64,000 nucleotides of DNA from Mycolicibacterium phlei (GCF_001583415.1 NZ_CP014475.1:806001-870000), one strand, 5' to 3'. Shown: positions 35,387 through 43,795, counted from the first letter of the stretch. A program made the numbers and translations. The notes: a model not told the origin generated them from the letters alone.

Positions 35387-36259
35387 TCAGCCCACCGAGA
35401 CGGCCGTCCCGCGCAGCGGCCGCCGGCACTGGTCACAGGTCAGCACGGTGTCGAAGCGGTGCCCGGGGCCGACGTGGGTGAGCACCACCGCGGGCCCCTC
35501 CGGGGACGGATACCACCGCTGCGCCCACTGCAGCGCGGTCAGCAGGATCGGGAACAGCGCGCGGCCCTTCTCGGTCAACCGGTAGCGACCGCCGTCGTCG
35601 ACGAGCACCCCGTTGCCGACGAAGATCGACAGCCGGTCGGCGATCGACCCGGGCGGGGCGCCCAACTGGCGCTGGAAGTCGGTGAACCGGGTCATGCCGA
35701 CGAACGCGGCCACCAGCAGTGCGAACCCCCAGCGGTTGCCCATCACGCTCATGGTCTGCGGGAACAGGCCCGCCGCAGCGGATTCCGAGCGCCGGCGGGT
35801 CGACGTCGACGGCACCGACCGCTGCCACGACCCGCTGGGCCCCCACTGCGGCAGGACCTCCTCGCTGCGCACCACCTCACCGCAGGTGCGGCACGTCACC
35901 ACCGGCGCGAAGTCGGCGCCGCAGTCGCGGTGCCGCATGGCGGGCAACGCGGTGGCGTGCTCGGGCACCCACCGCCGCTCCCACTCCCAGATCGACACCA
36001 GCACCGGCCACAGGCTGCTGCCGCGCGTGGTGGCGACGTACTCGAACCGCGAAGGCGCGGTGTGGTATTCACGCCGCTGCAGCAGCCCCTCGTCGGTCAG
36101 GGTGCGCAGCCGGGCGGTCAGCACCGAGTTCGAGATCGGCAGCCGTGACTTGAACTCGCCGAACCGGGTCGCCCCCAGCAGCGACTGTTGCATGACCAGC
36201 AGCGTCCACTCGTCGCCCAGCACGTCGAGCATGCGGGCGACCGCGTTCGGCTGGCTCAC
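35387..36259 (-). CDS. Tandem HxlR-type winged-helix regulator
   Basis: A 290-residue protein built of two HxlR winged-helix units. The first has LGDEWTLLVMQQSLLGATRFGEF, LPISNSVLTARLRTL and LLQRREYHTAP. The second has MGNRWGFALLVAAFVGMTRFTDF, GAPPGSIADRLSIF and VLVDDGGRYRLTEKGR. Each unit ends in a short Cys motif (TCRTCGE and TCDQCRRP), which may bind zinc. The GTG start lies 6 bases after the carotenoid-oxygenase stop, so it is the third gene of the thiolase operon and probably regulates it. HxlR proteins usually dimerise; this one may act as a built-in dimer. Confidence 0.83.
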   Translation of the reverse strand: MSQPNAVARMLDVLGDEWTLLVMQQSLLGATRFGEFKSRLPISNSVLTARLRTLTDEGLLQRREYHTAPSRFEYVATTRGSSLWPVLVSIWEWERRWVPEHATALPAMRHRDCGADFAPVVTCRTCGEVVRSEEVLPQWGPSGSWQRSVPSTSTRRRSESAAAGLFPQTMSVMGNRWGFALLVAAFVGMTRFTDFQRQLGAPPGSIADRLSIFVGNGVLVDDGGRYRLTEKGRALFPILLTALQWAQRWYPSPEGPAVVLTHVGPGHRFDTVLTCDQCRRPLRGTAVSVG

Positions 36260-36265
36260 CCGGGG

Positions 36266-37792
36266 CTACAGGCCGATCGCGGCGGCCGCCGAGTCCTCGG
36301 TGCGCCAGCGGCGCAACTCGCTGCCCGCCACCCACGTCGAGTGCGTGCCGCTGGAAACCCGTTCGGGCAGAGCCAGCTTGCACATCGGGCCGTCGGCGAT
36401 GCGGGCGGCGTCGAACACCAGGGCGTAGGAGGCGTCGGCGTTCATGTCGGTGGCGATGGTGACCACGTAGCCGTCGTCCTCGCCGGTCGAGCCGACCCGC
36501 GGCGCCATCGCGGTCTCGCTGCCGTAGACGCCGTCGCCCAGCGGGTAGCGCTCCTCGGCGCCGGTCTTGAGGTCGTGGCGGATCAGGCCGTTGAACAGGA
36601 ACCAGCCCGGGTGACCGGTGGCGGCCCAGACGTAGCGGTAGTCACGGCCGCCGTGGGCGCCGTTGACCATGCCGAACTCGCTGATCGAGTCGCTGAGCCG
36701 CTCCTCACGGGTCTCGCCGGTCTTCAGGTTGAACCGCCAGCGGTGCAGCCGGGTCTGCAGCCGGTCCAGGGCCAGGAACCGGAACAGCTTCATGTACTTG
36801 TCGTCGGCGTCGGAGTCGGTGGGGGTGGGGTCGTCCTCGAAGAACCCGTCGAGCACGATCTCGTCGCCGTCCTCGTAGGCGTTGGTGAAGTGCAGCACGT
36901 ACGTCGGCGCCGCCTCGAACCACTTGACGTCACCGGCCCCGCCGCGCCGGGGCACCACCGCGAAACGCGACGGCAGCTCGGGGCGGAAGGTCGGCAGGTG
37001 GATGTCGGCCTCCAACAGCTTGGGGTCCCAGAACATCGGGAAGTCGTTGAAGATCACGTAGTTCTCGGTGAACGCCATGTCGTGGGGCAGGCGCGGACCG
37101 GGCAGTTCGACGTCGGCGGTGTGCACCACGTCGTTGTTCTCGTCCACCACGCCCCAGCGCATGTACGGGGCCTGCTTGGAGTAGCTGAAGTACAGCAGCT
37201 CACCGGTGTGCTCGTCGACCTTGGGGTGCGCCGAAACGCCCCAGTCCGAGGGGAACCCGCCGTTGAAGTCCTCCTTGCCCAGGGTCTCGGCGGTGTACGG
37301 GTTGAGCCGGTACAGGTCGCCGCACTGCCAGAAGCTGGTGAGCGCGGTACCGCGGTGCACCACCACGTCGGTGCTGGAGGCGTCCTTCATGAGAGTCCTT
37401 GCGCCCCAGCCGTAGTCACGCTTGGCCAGCTGGACGGGCTCGGCGCAGCCCGGCCACAGCGCGCCGCCGGCCTCCTGCTCCTCGAGGAACCCGTCGGTAC
37501 GCACGAACCGGTTGCGGTAGAACGCCTTTCCGTCGCGGAACCCGACCGCGTGGATCATGCCGTCGCCGTCGAACGGATGGTAGAAGGCCAGCGCGGGGTG
37601 CAGCGGGTTCTCCGTGTTGCGCAGGTAGACGCCGTCGAGGTCGGCGGGGATCTCGCCCTCGATCACCTGCAGGTCGTCGGCGTCGTACTCGGTGTTCTGC
37701 GGCCGCCACGGCCCGGTGCGGTAGGGGTGGTCGTCGTCATCGGGCAGGGTCGACAGAAACTTGCCGACGACCTCCACGTTCGCAGTACCCAT
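36266..37792 (-). CDS. Carotenoid (retinal/stilbene) cleavage oxygenase (Rv0913c-like)
   Basis: A 508-residue seven-bladed propeller of the RPE65/CCD family. LDGVYLRNTENPLHP near residue 50, HPFDGDGMIHAV, SAHPKVDEHTGELLYFSY, LPHDMAFTENYVIFNDFP and the C-terminal SGTHSTWVAG are family landmarks; histidines of the four-His iron site lie in these segments. The start at ATG 37792 has AAAGGA at a good distance; a longer form from 37810 would overlap the thiolase. It cleaves a double bond in a carotenoid or stilbene-like compound with O2. The order with thiolase matches Rv0913c-Rv0914c. Confidence 0.88.
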   Translation of the reverse strand: MGTANVEVVGKFLSTLPDDDDHPYRTGPWRPQNTEYDADDLQVIEGEIPADLDGVYLRNTENPLHPALAFYHPFDGDGMIHAVGFRDGKAFYRNRFVRTDGFLEEQEAGGALWPGCAEPVQLAKRDYGWGARTLMKDASSTDVVVHRGTALTSFWQCGDLYRLNPYTAETLGKEDFNGGFPSDWGVSAHPKVDEHTGELLYFSYSKQAPYMRWGVVDENNDVVHTADVELPGPRLPHDMAFTENYVIFNDFPMFWDPKLLEADIHLPTFRPELPSRFAVVPRRGGAGDVKWFEAAPTYVLHFTNAYEDGDEIVLDGFFEDDPTPTDSDADDKYMKLFRFLALDRLQTRLHRWRFNLKTGETREERLSDSISEFGMVNGAHGGRDYRYVWAATGHPGWFLFNGLIRHDLKTGAEERYPLGDGVYGSETAMAPRVGSTGEDDGYVVTIATDMNADASYALVFDAARIADGPMCKLALPERVSSGTHSTWVAGSELRRWRTEDSAAAAIGL

Positions 37793-37793
37793 T

Positions 37794-39002
37794 TCAGTCC
37801 TTTCCGACAACGAAGCTGACAGTGGTGGCGGTGCTGCCGCCGAAGTTCAAGGTGCCGAACGTCTTCGCGCCCTCGACCTGGTAGTCGCCTGCGGTTCCGC
37901 TGACCTGTTTGGCGGCGTCGAGCAGCATGCGCACCCCGGTGGCGCCGACGGGATGGCCGCCGCCGATCAGGCCGCCGCTGGGGTTGATCGGCAGCCGCCC
38001 GCCGATCTCGATGTCGCCGCTCTCGACCGCCTTCCAGGACTCACCCGGGTCGGTCAGGCCGATGTGGTCGATCGCGACGTACTCACTGGGGGTGAAGCAG
38101 TCGTGCACCTCGAAGCCGTCGAGGCTGTCGAGGCCCACCCCGGCGCGGGTGAACGCGTCGAGCACGGCGCCGCGCACATGCGGCAGCAGGTACGGGTTGT
38201 CGGCGTCGCGGTCCAGCTTCTGCCGCAGGCCGAGCCCGACGGTGCGGTGGCCCCACCCGGCGATGCGGGCCAGCGGCCGCGCGGTCGGGTGGTGGCGCAG
38301 GTAGTCGTCGGTGACCAGCACGACGCCGGCGCCGCCGTCGGTCATCTGGCTGCAGTCGAAGCGGCGCATCCGGCCCGCGACGACGGGGTTGTTCACGTCG
38401 TCGGCGGTGATCGGCTCGGGCACCGTCCAGCCGCGGGTCTGGGCGTTGGGGTTGTTTCGGGCGTTGGCGAAGTTGAGCTGCGCGATGGCGCTCAGGTGGG
38501 CGGGGTCGACGCCGTAGCGCGCGTCGTAGGCGTCGAGCACCTGGGAGAACATGTAGGGCCACATGTGGGTGACGCCCTGGCCCTCGTGGCCGATCCACGC
38601 GGCGGTGCCCAGGTGGGCGGCGCCGACGTCGCCGGGCACGGTGCGCTCCAGTTCGACGCCGAGCACCAGCGCGGTGCGGTAGTTGCCGGAGCGCAGATCG
38701 GCCAGCGCCGAGAGCACCGCGATGCTGCCGGACGCGCACGCGGCCTCGTGGCGGGCCGCGGGTTTGTCCCACAGGGCGTCGTGCACGGTGGCCGGCATCG
38801 CGCCGAGATGGCCCTGCCCGCCGAACAGTTCCCCGAACGCGTTGCCGACGTGGATGACCTCGATGTCGTCGGCGTCCACCTTGGCGGCGGCCAGGGTGCG
38901 GTCGACCACCTCGGCGGTCAGGTCCGCGAAGTCGCGGCCCTCCCGGGTGATGTTGCGGGAGAAGTCGCTCTGGTAGCCGCCGAGGATCCAGACGTTGGCC
39001 AT
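37794..39002 (-). CDS. Thiolase (Rv0914c-like, SCP-x/acetyl-CoA acetyltransferase family)
   Basis: A 402-residue thiolase-fold enzyme. The nucleophile is C89 in EAACASGSIAV. FEVHDCFTPSEY and the late GGGHPVGATG supply the His/Cys-like motifs. The pattern matches the sterol-carrier-protein-x branch rather than classic FadA. A TAGTAA -10-like hexamer lies about 15 bases before the ATG, giving a very short leader. It is followed 1 base later by the carotenoid oxygenase and then by the HxlR regulator, a three-gene operon. Probable reaction: thiolytic cleavage of a branched or cyclic 3-ketoacyl-CoA. Confidence 0.87.
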   Translation of the reverse strand: MANVWILGGYQSDFSRNITREGRDFADLTAEVVDRTLAAAKVDADDIEVIHVGNAFGELFGGQGHLGAMPATVHDALWDKPAARHEAACASGSIAVLSALADLRSGNYRTALVLGVELERTVPGDVGAAHLGTAAWIGHEGQGVTHMWPYMFSQVLDAYDARYGVDPAHLSAIAQLNFANARNNPNAQTRGWTVPEPITADDVNNPVVAGRMRRFDCSQMTDGGAGVVLVTDDYLRHHPTARPLARIAGWGHRTVGLGLRQKLDRDADNPYLLPHVRGAVLDAFTRAGVGLDSLDGFEVHDCFTPSEYVAIDHIGLTDPGESWKAVESGDIEIGGRLPINPSGGLIGGGHPVGATGVRMLLDAAKQVSGTAGDYQVEGAKTFGTLNFGGSTATTVSFVVGKD

Positions 39003-39123
39003 GGCGCGTAGGTTACTACAACTAAGAGAGTGACTCGGGGATTGCACGAGGCGGCCCCGCCGGCTACGACTCTGAACCGACGAGACCTCCCAGAGGTCTG
39101 CCCTGGCCGGTCCGTACCCAAAC

Positions 39124-39143
39124 GTAGGGAAACACCGGATTCC
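39124..39143 (+). promoter_or_regulatory. Conserved 20-base motif, copy 1
   Basis: A GTAGGGAAA-2-CCGG-x-TTCC motif, 17 of 20 bases identical to the copy at 50886-50905. It lies in the 228-base gap between the thiolase gene (start at 39002) and the small membrane protein gene, with no annotated rightward gene behind it. It could be a promoter or operator. Confidence 0.35.
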
Positions 39144-39176
39144 TCCGCGGGCACGATGGCTTACCGTCTAGGTGCG

Positions 39177-39208
39177 GCCCGGCACCTGATGACCTCCAGG
39201 TGCCGGGC
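39177..39208. terminator. Strong hairpin after the small membrane protein gene
   Basis: GCCCGGCACCTG and CAGGTGCCGGGC pair perfectly (12 bp) around an 8-base loop. It lies 22 bases beyond the stop of the leftward gene at 39231 and is not followed by a U tract, as is common for mycobacterial terminators. It could also end a short rightward transcript from the motif at 39124. Confidence 0.5.
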
Positions 39209-39230
39209 CGTGGCCCGTCTGTACAGCCGT

Positions 39231-39488
39231 TCAGCGGGTCGGGTCGGCGCAGCCGACGGTGCCGAGCAGGTCGTCGACCGAGACGCCCTGCCGGGCCGCG
39301 TCGGCCACGGCCTGGGCGACGCACATCCCGTACCGCGTCTGCGCGGAGTTGTGGTCGACGACGAACCAGACCCCGAACACGCCGATCAGCGCGGTGATCA
39401 CACCGAGCACGATGCGGTCGCGCGGGGAGAGGACGTCGTCGAAGAACTCGACGATCGCCGGTCGAGCACCCACCATCTGGTTCGCCAT
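39231..39488 (-). CDS. Small single-pass membrane protein
   Basis: An 85-residue protein from ATG 39488; an upstream in-frame ATG would add 14 residues. One membrane helix spans about residues 26-46 (IVLGVITALIGVFGVWFVV). The C-terminal part after the helix contains two cysteines (YGMCVAQ and TVGCADPTR) and ends in the word-like VSVDDLLGTVGC. A G-rich stretch precedes the start. No family is recognised. It stands alone between the thiolase operon and the truncated esterase gene. Confidence 0.6.
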   Translation of the reverse strand: MANQMVGARPAIVEFFDDVLSPRDRIVLGVITALIGVFGVWFVVDHNSAQTRYGMCVAQAVADAARQGVSVDDLLGTVGCADPTR

Positions 39489-39568
39489 GGAACCCACCCC
39501 CCAAGGCAAGTTGTGTGCTGGTTCCATGCTGCGCCGAAACCACCGTCGATGACGGGAAACGGCCGAAA

Positions 39569-39855
39569 TCAGTCCGGCAGCAGGCCGAGTTGGCGGTAGA
39601 TGTCGCGGCGGACCAGCGGCGCGGCGGAGTTGATCGGCAGGCCCGAGACCGGCCAGTTGTGGAACTGGCCGCGGCCGATCACCACCGAGATCGGCGAGCC
39701 GACGTCGACCGCCCGCTCGTACAGTCGCAGGGTGGCGGGCAGGAGGATCTCCTCGCTGCCGACGTAGATCGTGGTCGGTGGCAGCGCCTGCAGCACCTCG
39801 GTCTCCATCCGCAACGGGCTGATCCGCGGGTCCTTGTCGACGACGCCGTCGAAGA
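39569..39855 (-). pseudogene. C-terminal remnant of an alpha/beta-hydrolase (esterase/lipase) gene
   Basis: About 90 codons remain, ending in the natural C-terminus RRDIYRQLGLLPD. The frame reads DKDPRISPL, LPPTTIYVGSEEILLPATLRLYERA and VVIGRGQFHNWPV, where the last His is the expected catalytic histidine. The HGGG oxyanion motif and GxSxG nucleophile, which lie in the missing two thirds, are absent. Homology stops near 39840-39860, where terminase-like sequence begins on the other strand. The gene was evidently cut by insertion or deletion linked to the phage-derived DNA. Confidence 0.7.
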
Positions 39856-39861
39856 TGTGGC

Positions 39862-40836
39862 ACTCTCGCGACGCGGCTGCATCCCGGTGGCAGCGTGCTG
39901 CTCGTCATGACGAGATGGGCCGAAACCGACTTGGCCGGTTATCTTCTCGACAGCGAGCCCGAAGTCTGGCGGCACACCAACATTCCCGCAGTAGCCGAGG
40001 CCGGCATCCCCGATGCGTTGGACCGCAGACCGGGTGTGGTGATGACCAGCGCGCTCGGCTACACCGCCGATCACTTCGCAGCTGCGCGGCGCACATCGGG
40101 CGAGCGCGCATGGTTCGCGCTCTACGAAGGTGTGCCCACCGCGCCCGAGGGCGGGCTGATCAAACGCGAATGGCTCGACAACTGGCGTCTGCCCGCTGCG
40201 CCGAGCGCGCCGAGCATGACCGTCGTCGGCGTCGATCCCAGCGACAGCGGCAGCGGTGACAGCTGCGGCATCGTCGCCGCGTCGCTCACCCGAGACGGCG
40301 TCGTCGCCGTGATCGCCGACGTCAGCGCGCCGATGACGAGCGATCAGTGGGCGCGCGCAGCTGTCGAGCTGGCAGTCGATGTCGGCGCATCGGAGATCGC
40401 CGTGGAGAGCTTCGCGGCGCGCGAGACGTATCAGCGTGTCGTCAAAGACGCTATGCGCCGCTACAAGCTCACTCACCCGGTGCGCGTCACTGCGTGGCCG
40501 CCGAAGGGCAGCGGTCGCGGCGGCGGTGACGCAATCGCGCGCAGCTCTGCGCTGCTGCAAGGGCTTGAGACGGGCACGACGCGCATGGCGGGGCATCTGC
40601 CCGAGCTTGAGCGGGCTGCGGTGCAATGGCAGCAAGGCCAGCATCAGCCCGACGCGCTCGCTGCGCTCGTCGTCGCACACGACGTCTTGAGTCATTCCCT
40701 CGGGCAGCAGTGGCACATCGTCAGCCCGCTCGACGTCGAGCGGCGAATCCGCGCAGGCGCGAACGTGGCTCGCCCTTTTGCGCCGAGCCCGCTCAGCCCC
40801 AACTCACCGCTGAGACGGCGCATCAACGGGCTGTAA
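39862..40836 (+). pseudogene. Phage terminase large subunit, C-terminal (nuclease) part
   Basis: Terminase-like sequence is visible from about TLATRLHPGGS; the first plausible start codon is GTG 39895 (VLLVMTRWAETDLAGYLL). That TRW-x2-xDLAG region is the end of the ATPase domain, and VGVDPSDSGSGDSCGIV starts the RNase-H-like nuclease domain with its acidic metal ligand. The Walker A and B motifs of the packaging ATPase are missing. About 320 of the usual 500-600 residues remain, ending in a natural C-terminus. No portal, capsid or integrase gene is nearby, so this is a prophage relic. It may still be expressed from 39895. Confidence 0.78.
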
Positions 40837-40994
40837 TCGCTCGCCCAGCGAGTGGCCGACGCTTGCCTGTGCTGCACACGCGCGACGAACGCGGCCAGAC
40901 ATCGTCGCGTCGCTTTACATGCCGCTGATGTCATGGCCCTTTGCTAGCCTCTGTCGACCAACACGACATGACCGATCAGGGCGGGGGAGCAACG

Positions 40995-41789
40995 ATGACG
41001 AAGGCTGACGGTGAAACACGATTTTTGACCTGGAACATCCAGAGCGGAGGCGGCAGTCGGGTGCCGCAAATGATGCGAGAAGTGGACCTCTTGGCCCCCG
41101 AGATTCTCGCTTTCACCGAAGTGAAATCTAGTAATCTTGCGATGCTGACAAACGCTCTAGAAGCGAGTGGATTCGACCACATCGAAACGCCGTGCCCCGA
41201 GAAAGAAGTGAATAGTGTTCTGCTGGCATCGAAAATCCCCTTCGATGCCGTGAAAGAAGAGATAACGCACGACCAAGAGCGGTGGGCGTCCGTCTATATT
41301 CCAAGCCTCGATTTGCGCGTGTTATGTGTCCATATTCCGGGAGCACCGGATCACAAGTTCGACTCCGAGGGCCGCGGTATGTCTGGCCAGAAGCGTAAAG
41401 AACTGCTGTGGTACGAGGTCACACGATATGCCACGGCCCATAAGGACGAAAAGGTCGTGATTATGGGTGATCTCAACACGGGGCTGAATGAGATCGACAA
41501 GACTCCAAAGGGCACCCCGTTCAAGCTCTCAGAAAACATCCGCATATTGCGTATGGACGGCAAGTATATTGACACCTGGCGTCATCTGAACCCTAAGGCC
41601 AGAGATTACACATGGTTCACGACGCGCGATGGTAGAGACTTCAACGGTTTTCGCCTTGACTATATTTGGGTTTCATCTCCATTGCGGGAAAGCATCAGAA
41701 GCGCGCAGCACATTCACCATGTTCGTGGCAAGGTCTCCGACGGGAAGTTATCCGATCACGCGATAGTGGTCGCTGATCTAGCCCTATAA
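40995..41789 (+). CDS. Endonuclease/exonuclease/phosphatase (EEP) family nuclease
   Basis: A 264-residue protein with all EEP motifs in order: LTWNIQSG, the metal-binding Glu in AFTEVKSS, GDLNTG, FRLDYIWVS and the C-terminal LSDHAIV. This is the AP-endonuclease/DNase I fold. ATG 40995 has GGGGGAG upstream; an in-frame ATG at 40968 is possible. The DNA is visibly poorer in G+C than its surroundings (two lines counted by hand gave 43 and 53 percent) with AT-ending codons, a sign of recent transfer. Its neighbours (Mrr-type and OGG-fold) suggest DNA restriction or repair. Confidence 0.85.
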   Translation: MTKADGETRFLTWNIQSGGGSRVPQMMREVDLLAPEILAFTEVKSSNLAMLTNALEASGFDHIETPCPEKEVNSVLLASKIPFDAVKEEITHDQERWASVYIPSLDLRVLCVHIPGAPDHKFDSEGRGMSGQKRKELLWYEVTRYATAHKDEKVVIMGDLNTGLNEIDKTPKGTPFKLSENIRILRMDGKYIDTWRHLNPKARDYTWFTTRDGRDFNGFRLDYIWVSSPLRESIRSAQHIHHVRGKVSDGKLSDHAIVVADLAL

Positions 41790-41810
41790 ACCGGAAGTTG
41801 TGCGGGCAAC

Positions 41811-42734
41811 CTACAGCGTGTCGAAGAAGTCCTCGTCCAGCCGGTAGAGAGTCACCGACTGCTCCGGCTGAACGCCGATGCCATACTGCACCAACAGCTC
41901 GGCCAGCCGTGCGCCGTCTATAAGTTCAATGCGGGCGTTGATCCGCTCGGCCTCTTCGCGGGCACCTTTCGTGAACCGCGATGTTGTGATGAACACCCCG
42001 CGGTCGCCCTGCTTGGAAAGCAAGGCCCCAGCGAAGCCGTGAATTTGTGGTCTATCGACCGGTGTGTCGGTGTACCGCTTGGCCTGAATGTAGATGCGGT
42101 CTAGCCCGAGCGGGTCCTGGCTGATGATGCCGTCGATGCCGCCATCACCGGATGGGGCGGTTCGGTGAGCTGACCCGCGCGCACGCCCGTAACCCATGCG
42201 ATCGAGCAGCCGAACGACCAGTTCCTCGAAGCCGGTCGGCGACAGTTTGAGCGCAGCGGCCAATACTTCGCTTTCCACTGCTGCCCGGTTGATCCGCTCC
42301 GCGCGCTCGGCTAGATCGTTGGGCGTACTTGAGTCTTCCTCGGAGATCGACGGCTTCTCGGTTCCTTGGCCGTCGTCGGCGGGACGGTCTCGCTTGCGGT
42401 CACGGAACTCTAGATACGCCGGATACGCCTCCAGAGCCTTCATGTCGATCCGCTCGGGGTACTTGTCGAGCGCGGCGCGGCCCTCGTCGGAGATCGTCAC
42501 CAGCCCGCGTCCAGGCCGCTCGATGAGTCCCGCCTGACTTAGATAGGACATCGCCCATCCGCCCCGGTTGTCGATCCGCTTTTGTCCGCTCGGCACTTTC
42601 TCGGCCCGCTCTTCGGGGGTAAGGCCGAACTGGTCGGCCATCGCCTCGATGACATCCCGCGAACGATGAACCTCGCCGTCGGCTAGGTGGGCAAGTACCG
42701 GACGCATCAGCGTCTGGAAGTCGGGGATCGTCAC
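41811..42734 (-). CDS. Mrr-type restriction endonuclease
   Basis: A 307-residue protein with GTG start behind GGGAGG. Residues 1-90 form the Mrr N-terminal winged helix (PDFQTLMRPVLAHLADG ... GWAMSYLSQAGLIERPGRG). Residues 170-290 form the Mrr catalytic domain: GFEELVVRLLDRMGY, then D201 in GGIDGI and Q217-A-K219 in IYIQAKRY, the D-(Q/E)-x-K nuclease site. Mrr enzymes are type IV systems that cut modified DNA. No methyltransferase is adjacent, which fits that role. The gene converges on the EEP gene and is divergent from the OGG-fold gene. Confidence 0.88.
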   Translation of the reverse strand: MTIPDFQTLMRPVLAHLADGEVHRSRDVIEAMADQFGLTPEERAEKVPSGQKRIDNRGGWAMSYLSQAGLIERPGRGLVTISDEGRAALDKYPERIDMKALEAYPAYLEFRDRKRDRPADDGQGTEKPSISEEDSSTPNDLAERAERINRAAVESEVLAAALKLSPTGFEELVVRLLDRMGYGRARGSAHRTAPSGDGGIDGIISQDPLGLDRIYIQAKRYTDTPVDRPQIHGFAGALLSKQGDRGVFITTSRFTKGAREEAERINARIELIDGARLAELLVQYGIGVQPEQSVTLYRLDEDFFDTL

Positions 42735-42820
42735 ACAACTTCCTCCCGCTCTGATGGACGCTGATTGCTCCCGTTCGCGTCGGTCCGAACAACTTCGTAA
42801 TGAACTCGACGGTGTCGGGG

Positions 42821-42847
42821 TGTCAGCCAAACACAATGTCACTGACA
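42821..42847. repeat. Inverted repeat in the Mrr / OGG-fold divergent region
   Basis: TGTCAG (42821-42826) and CTGACA (42842-42847) are perfect 6-base arms 15 bases apart. They lie in the 223-base region shared by the two divergent genes, where a shared regulator could act. Nothing else distinctive is seen in this gap. Confidence 0.25.
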
Positions 42848-42957
42848 AATACCATTTATCGCCTCCTGAATCACAAGCAGTGCTCGGGTCTATGACTTCG
42901 CGACCCGTCTGAATGACCGGGTGCTGAGCGTCGGTGCGATCCTGCATACTCTCGCCC

Positions 42958-43617
42958 ATGACAGACGCGGGGGAAGAACTGGCGTACGACAACTGGGCGA
43001 AGTATCGGTCGGCATGGTGGACGCGATACTTCACTGGCGAGCTGGCGCACTTCTGGCCGCCGCAGCTCGATCAGTCCGAACCCGATGCACGCGGCTATCG
43101 CTGGCTTTCCCGCAGCGGCGTGTTCGACATCGCGGCCACCGAGTCCGAGCACCGCGAGCTGCACACGGCAGTCGCCGCCTACGTGTGGGGCGTCGGTTTC
43201 ACCGCTCGCATGTCGATAGGCCGCCTGGTCCGCGCCTTCACGGCCAACGCCGACACCGTGGAGGACAACTTGCGCCGCGCTGCTGCGGTCCTCGCTGATG
43301 ATGGCCCGGTCGCGGCTTACGAGTCGTTATTGGCGGGCGGCCCGAATCAGACGAAGTTCATGGGACCGGCCTACTTCACCAAGTTCCTGTTCTTCTCGGG
43401 CTACCGCGACCCGGATGCCGAGCTGCGACCGCTGATCCTCGACAGGCGGGTGGCTATCGCATTGCGTGAGCGCGGCGTGTTCGGACCGAAGGCAGGTAAC
43501 GCCGACTGGCCCAGCGAGCTTTACCGCCGGTATCTCATCTTCTGCCACGAACAGAACCCGACCGACCCTGCGGCAGTCGAGGCCGAGCTGTTCAACGCGG
43601 GTCGCGCTCCCGGTTGA
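42958..43617 (+). CDS. OGG-fold (8-oxoguanine DNA glycosylase-like) protein
   Basis: A 219-residue protein resembling the actinobacterial group annotated as 8-oxoguanine DNA glycosylase OGG-fold proteins. The helix MGPAYFTKFLFFSGY carries a lysine where HhH-GPD glycosylases hold the catalytic one, and LILDRRVAIAL carries the candidate catalytic Asp. The N-terminal half (DNWAKYRSAWW, FDIAATESEHREL) is not recognised. TACTCT lies 5 bases before the ATG, so a leaderless transcript is likely. Its place beside Mrr and EEP nucleases suggests action on damaged or modified DNA, but activity is unproven. Confidence 0.62.
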   Translation: MTDAGEELAYDNWAKYRSAWWTRYFTGELAHFWPPQLDQSEPDARGYRWLSRSGVFDIAATESEHRELHTAVAAYVWGVGFTARMSIGRLVRAFTANADTVEDNLRRAAAVLADDGPVAAYESLLAGGPNQTKFMGPAYFTKFLFFSGYRDPDAELRPLILDRRVAIALRERGVFGPKAGNADWPSELYRRYLIFCHEQNPTDPAAVEAELFNAGRAPG

Positions 43618-43774
43618 CGGGCGGCTGCACCGCTACGGGGCGCAGCAATTCGCGGAGACGGGCACGCTGCTCGGGCGTGAGCGGAGGGGCGGCGTCGACG
43701 ATCTTCTTGATGTACTCGCGATGGTCGTCTGACGGCACCGTGGACCCCTTTATCGCCCGGAAATTGCCCGTCAT
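43592..43774 (-). CDS. Small conserved-type protein next to tRNA-Arg
   Basis: A 60-residue protein from ATG 43774 (an in-frame ATG at 43786 is possible). The pattern HREYIKKIVDAAPPLTPEQRARLRELL is one I associate with small proteins in actinobacterial genomic islands near integration sites. It overlaps the 3' end of the OGG-fold gene by 26 bases, convergent. No function can be proposed. Confidence 0.45.
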   Translation of the reverse strand: MTGNFRAIKGSTVPSDDHREYIKKIVDAAPPLTPEQRARLRELLRPVAVQPPVNRERDPR

Positions 43775-43795
43775 CTGCGAAAACATGCGCTGAGC

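Noticed and set aside
40836-40860. CTCGC-CCA-GCGAG hairpin after the terminase remnant as terminator
   Set aside because: Five pairs with a three-base loop and no T tract; not distinguishable from chance in this composition.
39862-43795. A complete integrated prophage or integrative element
   Set aside because: No integrase, portal, capsid, replication gene or flanking direct repeat; only a partial terminase is phage-like.
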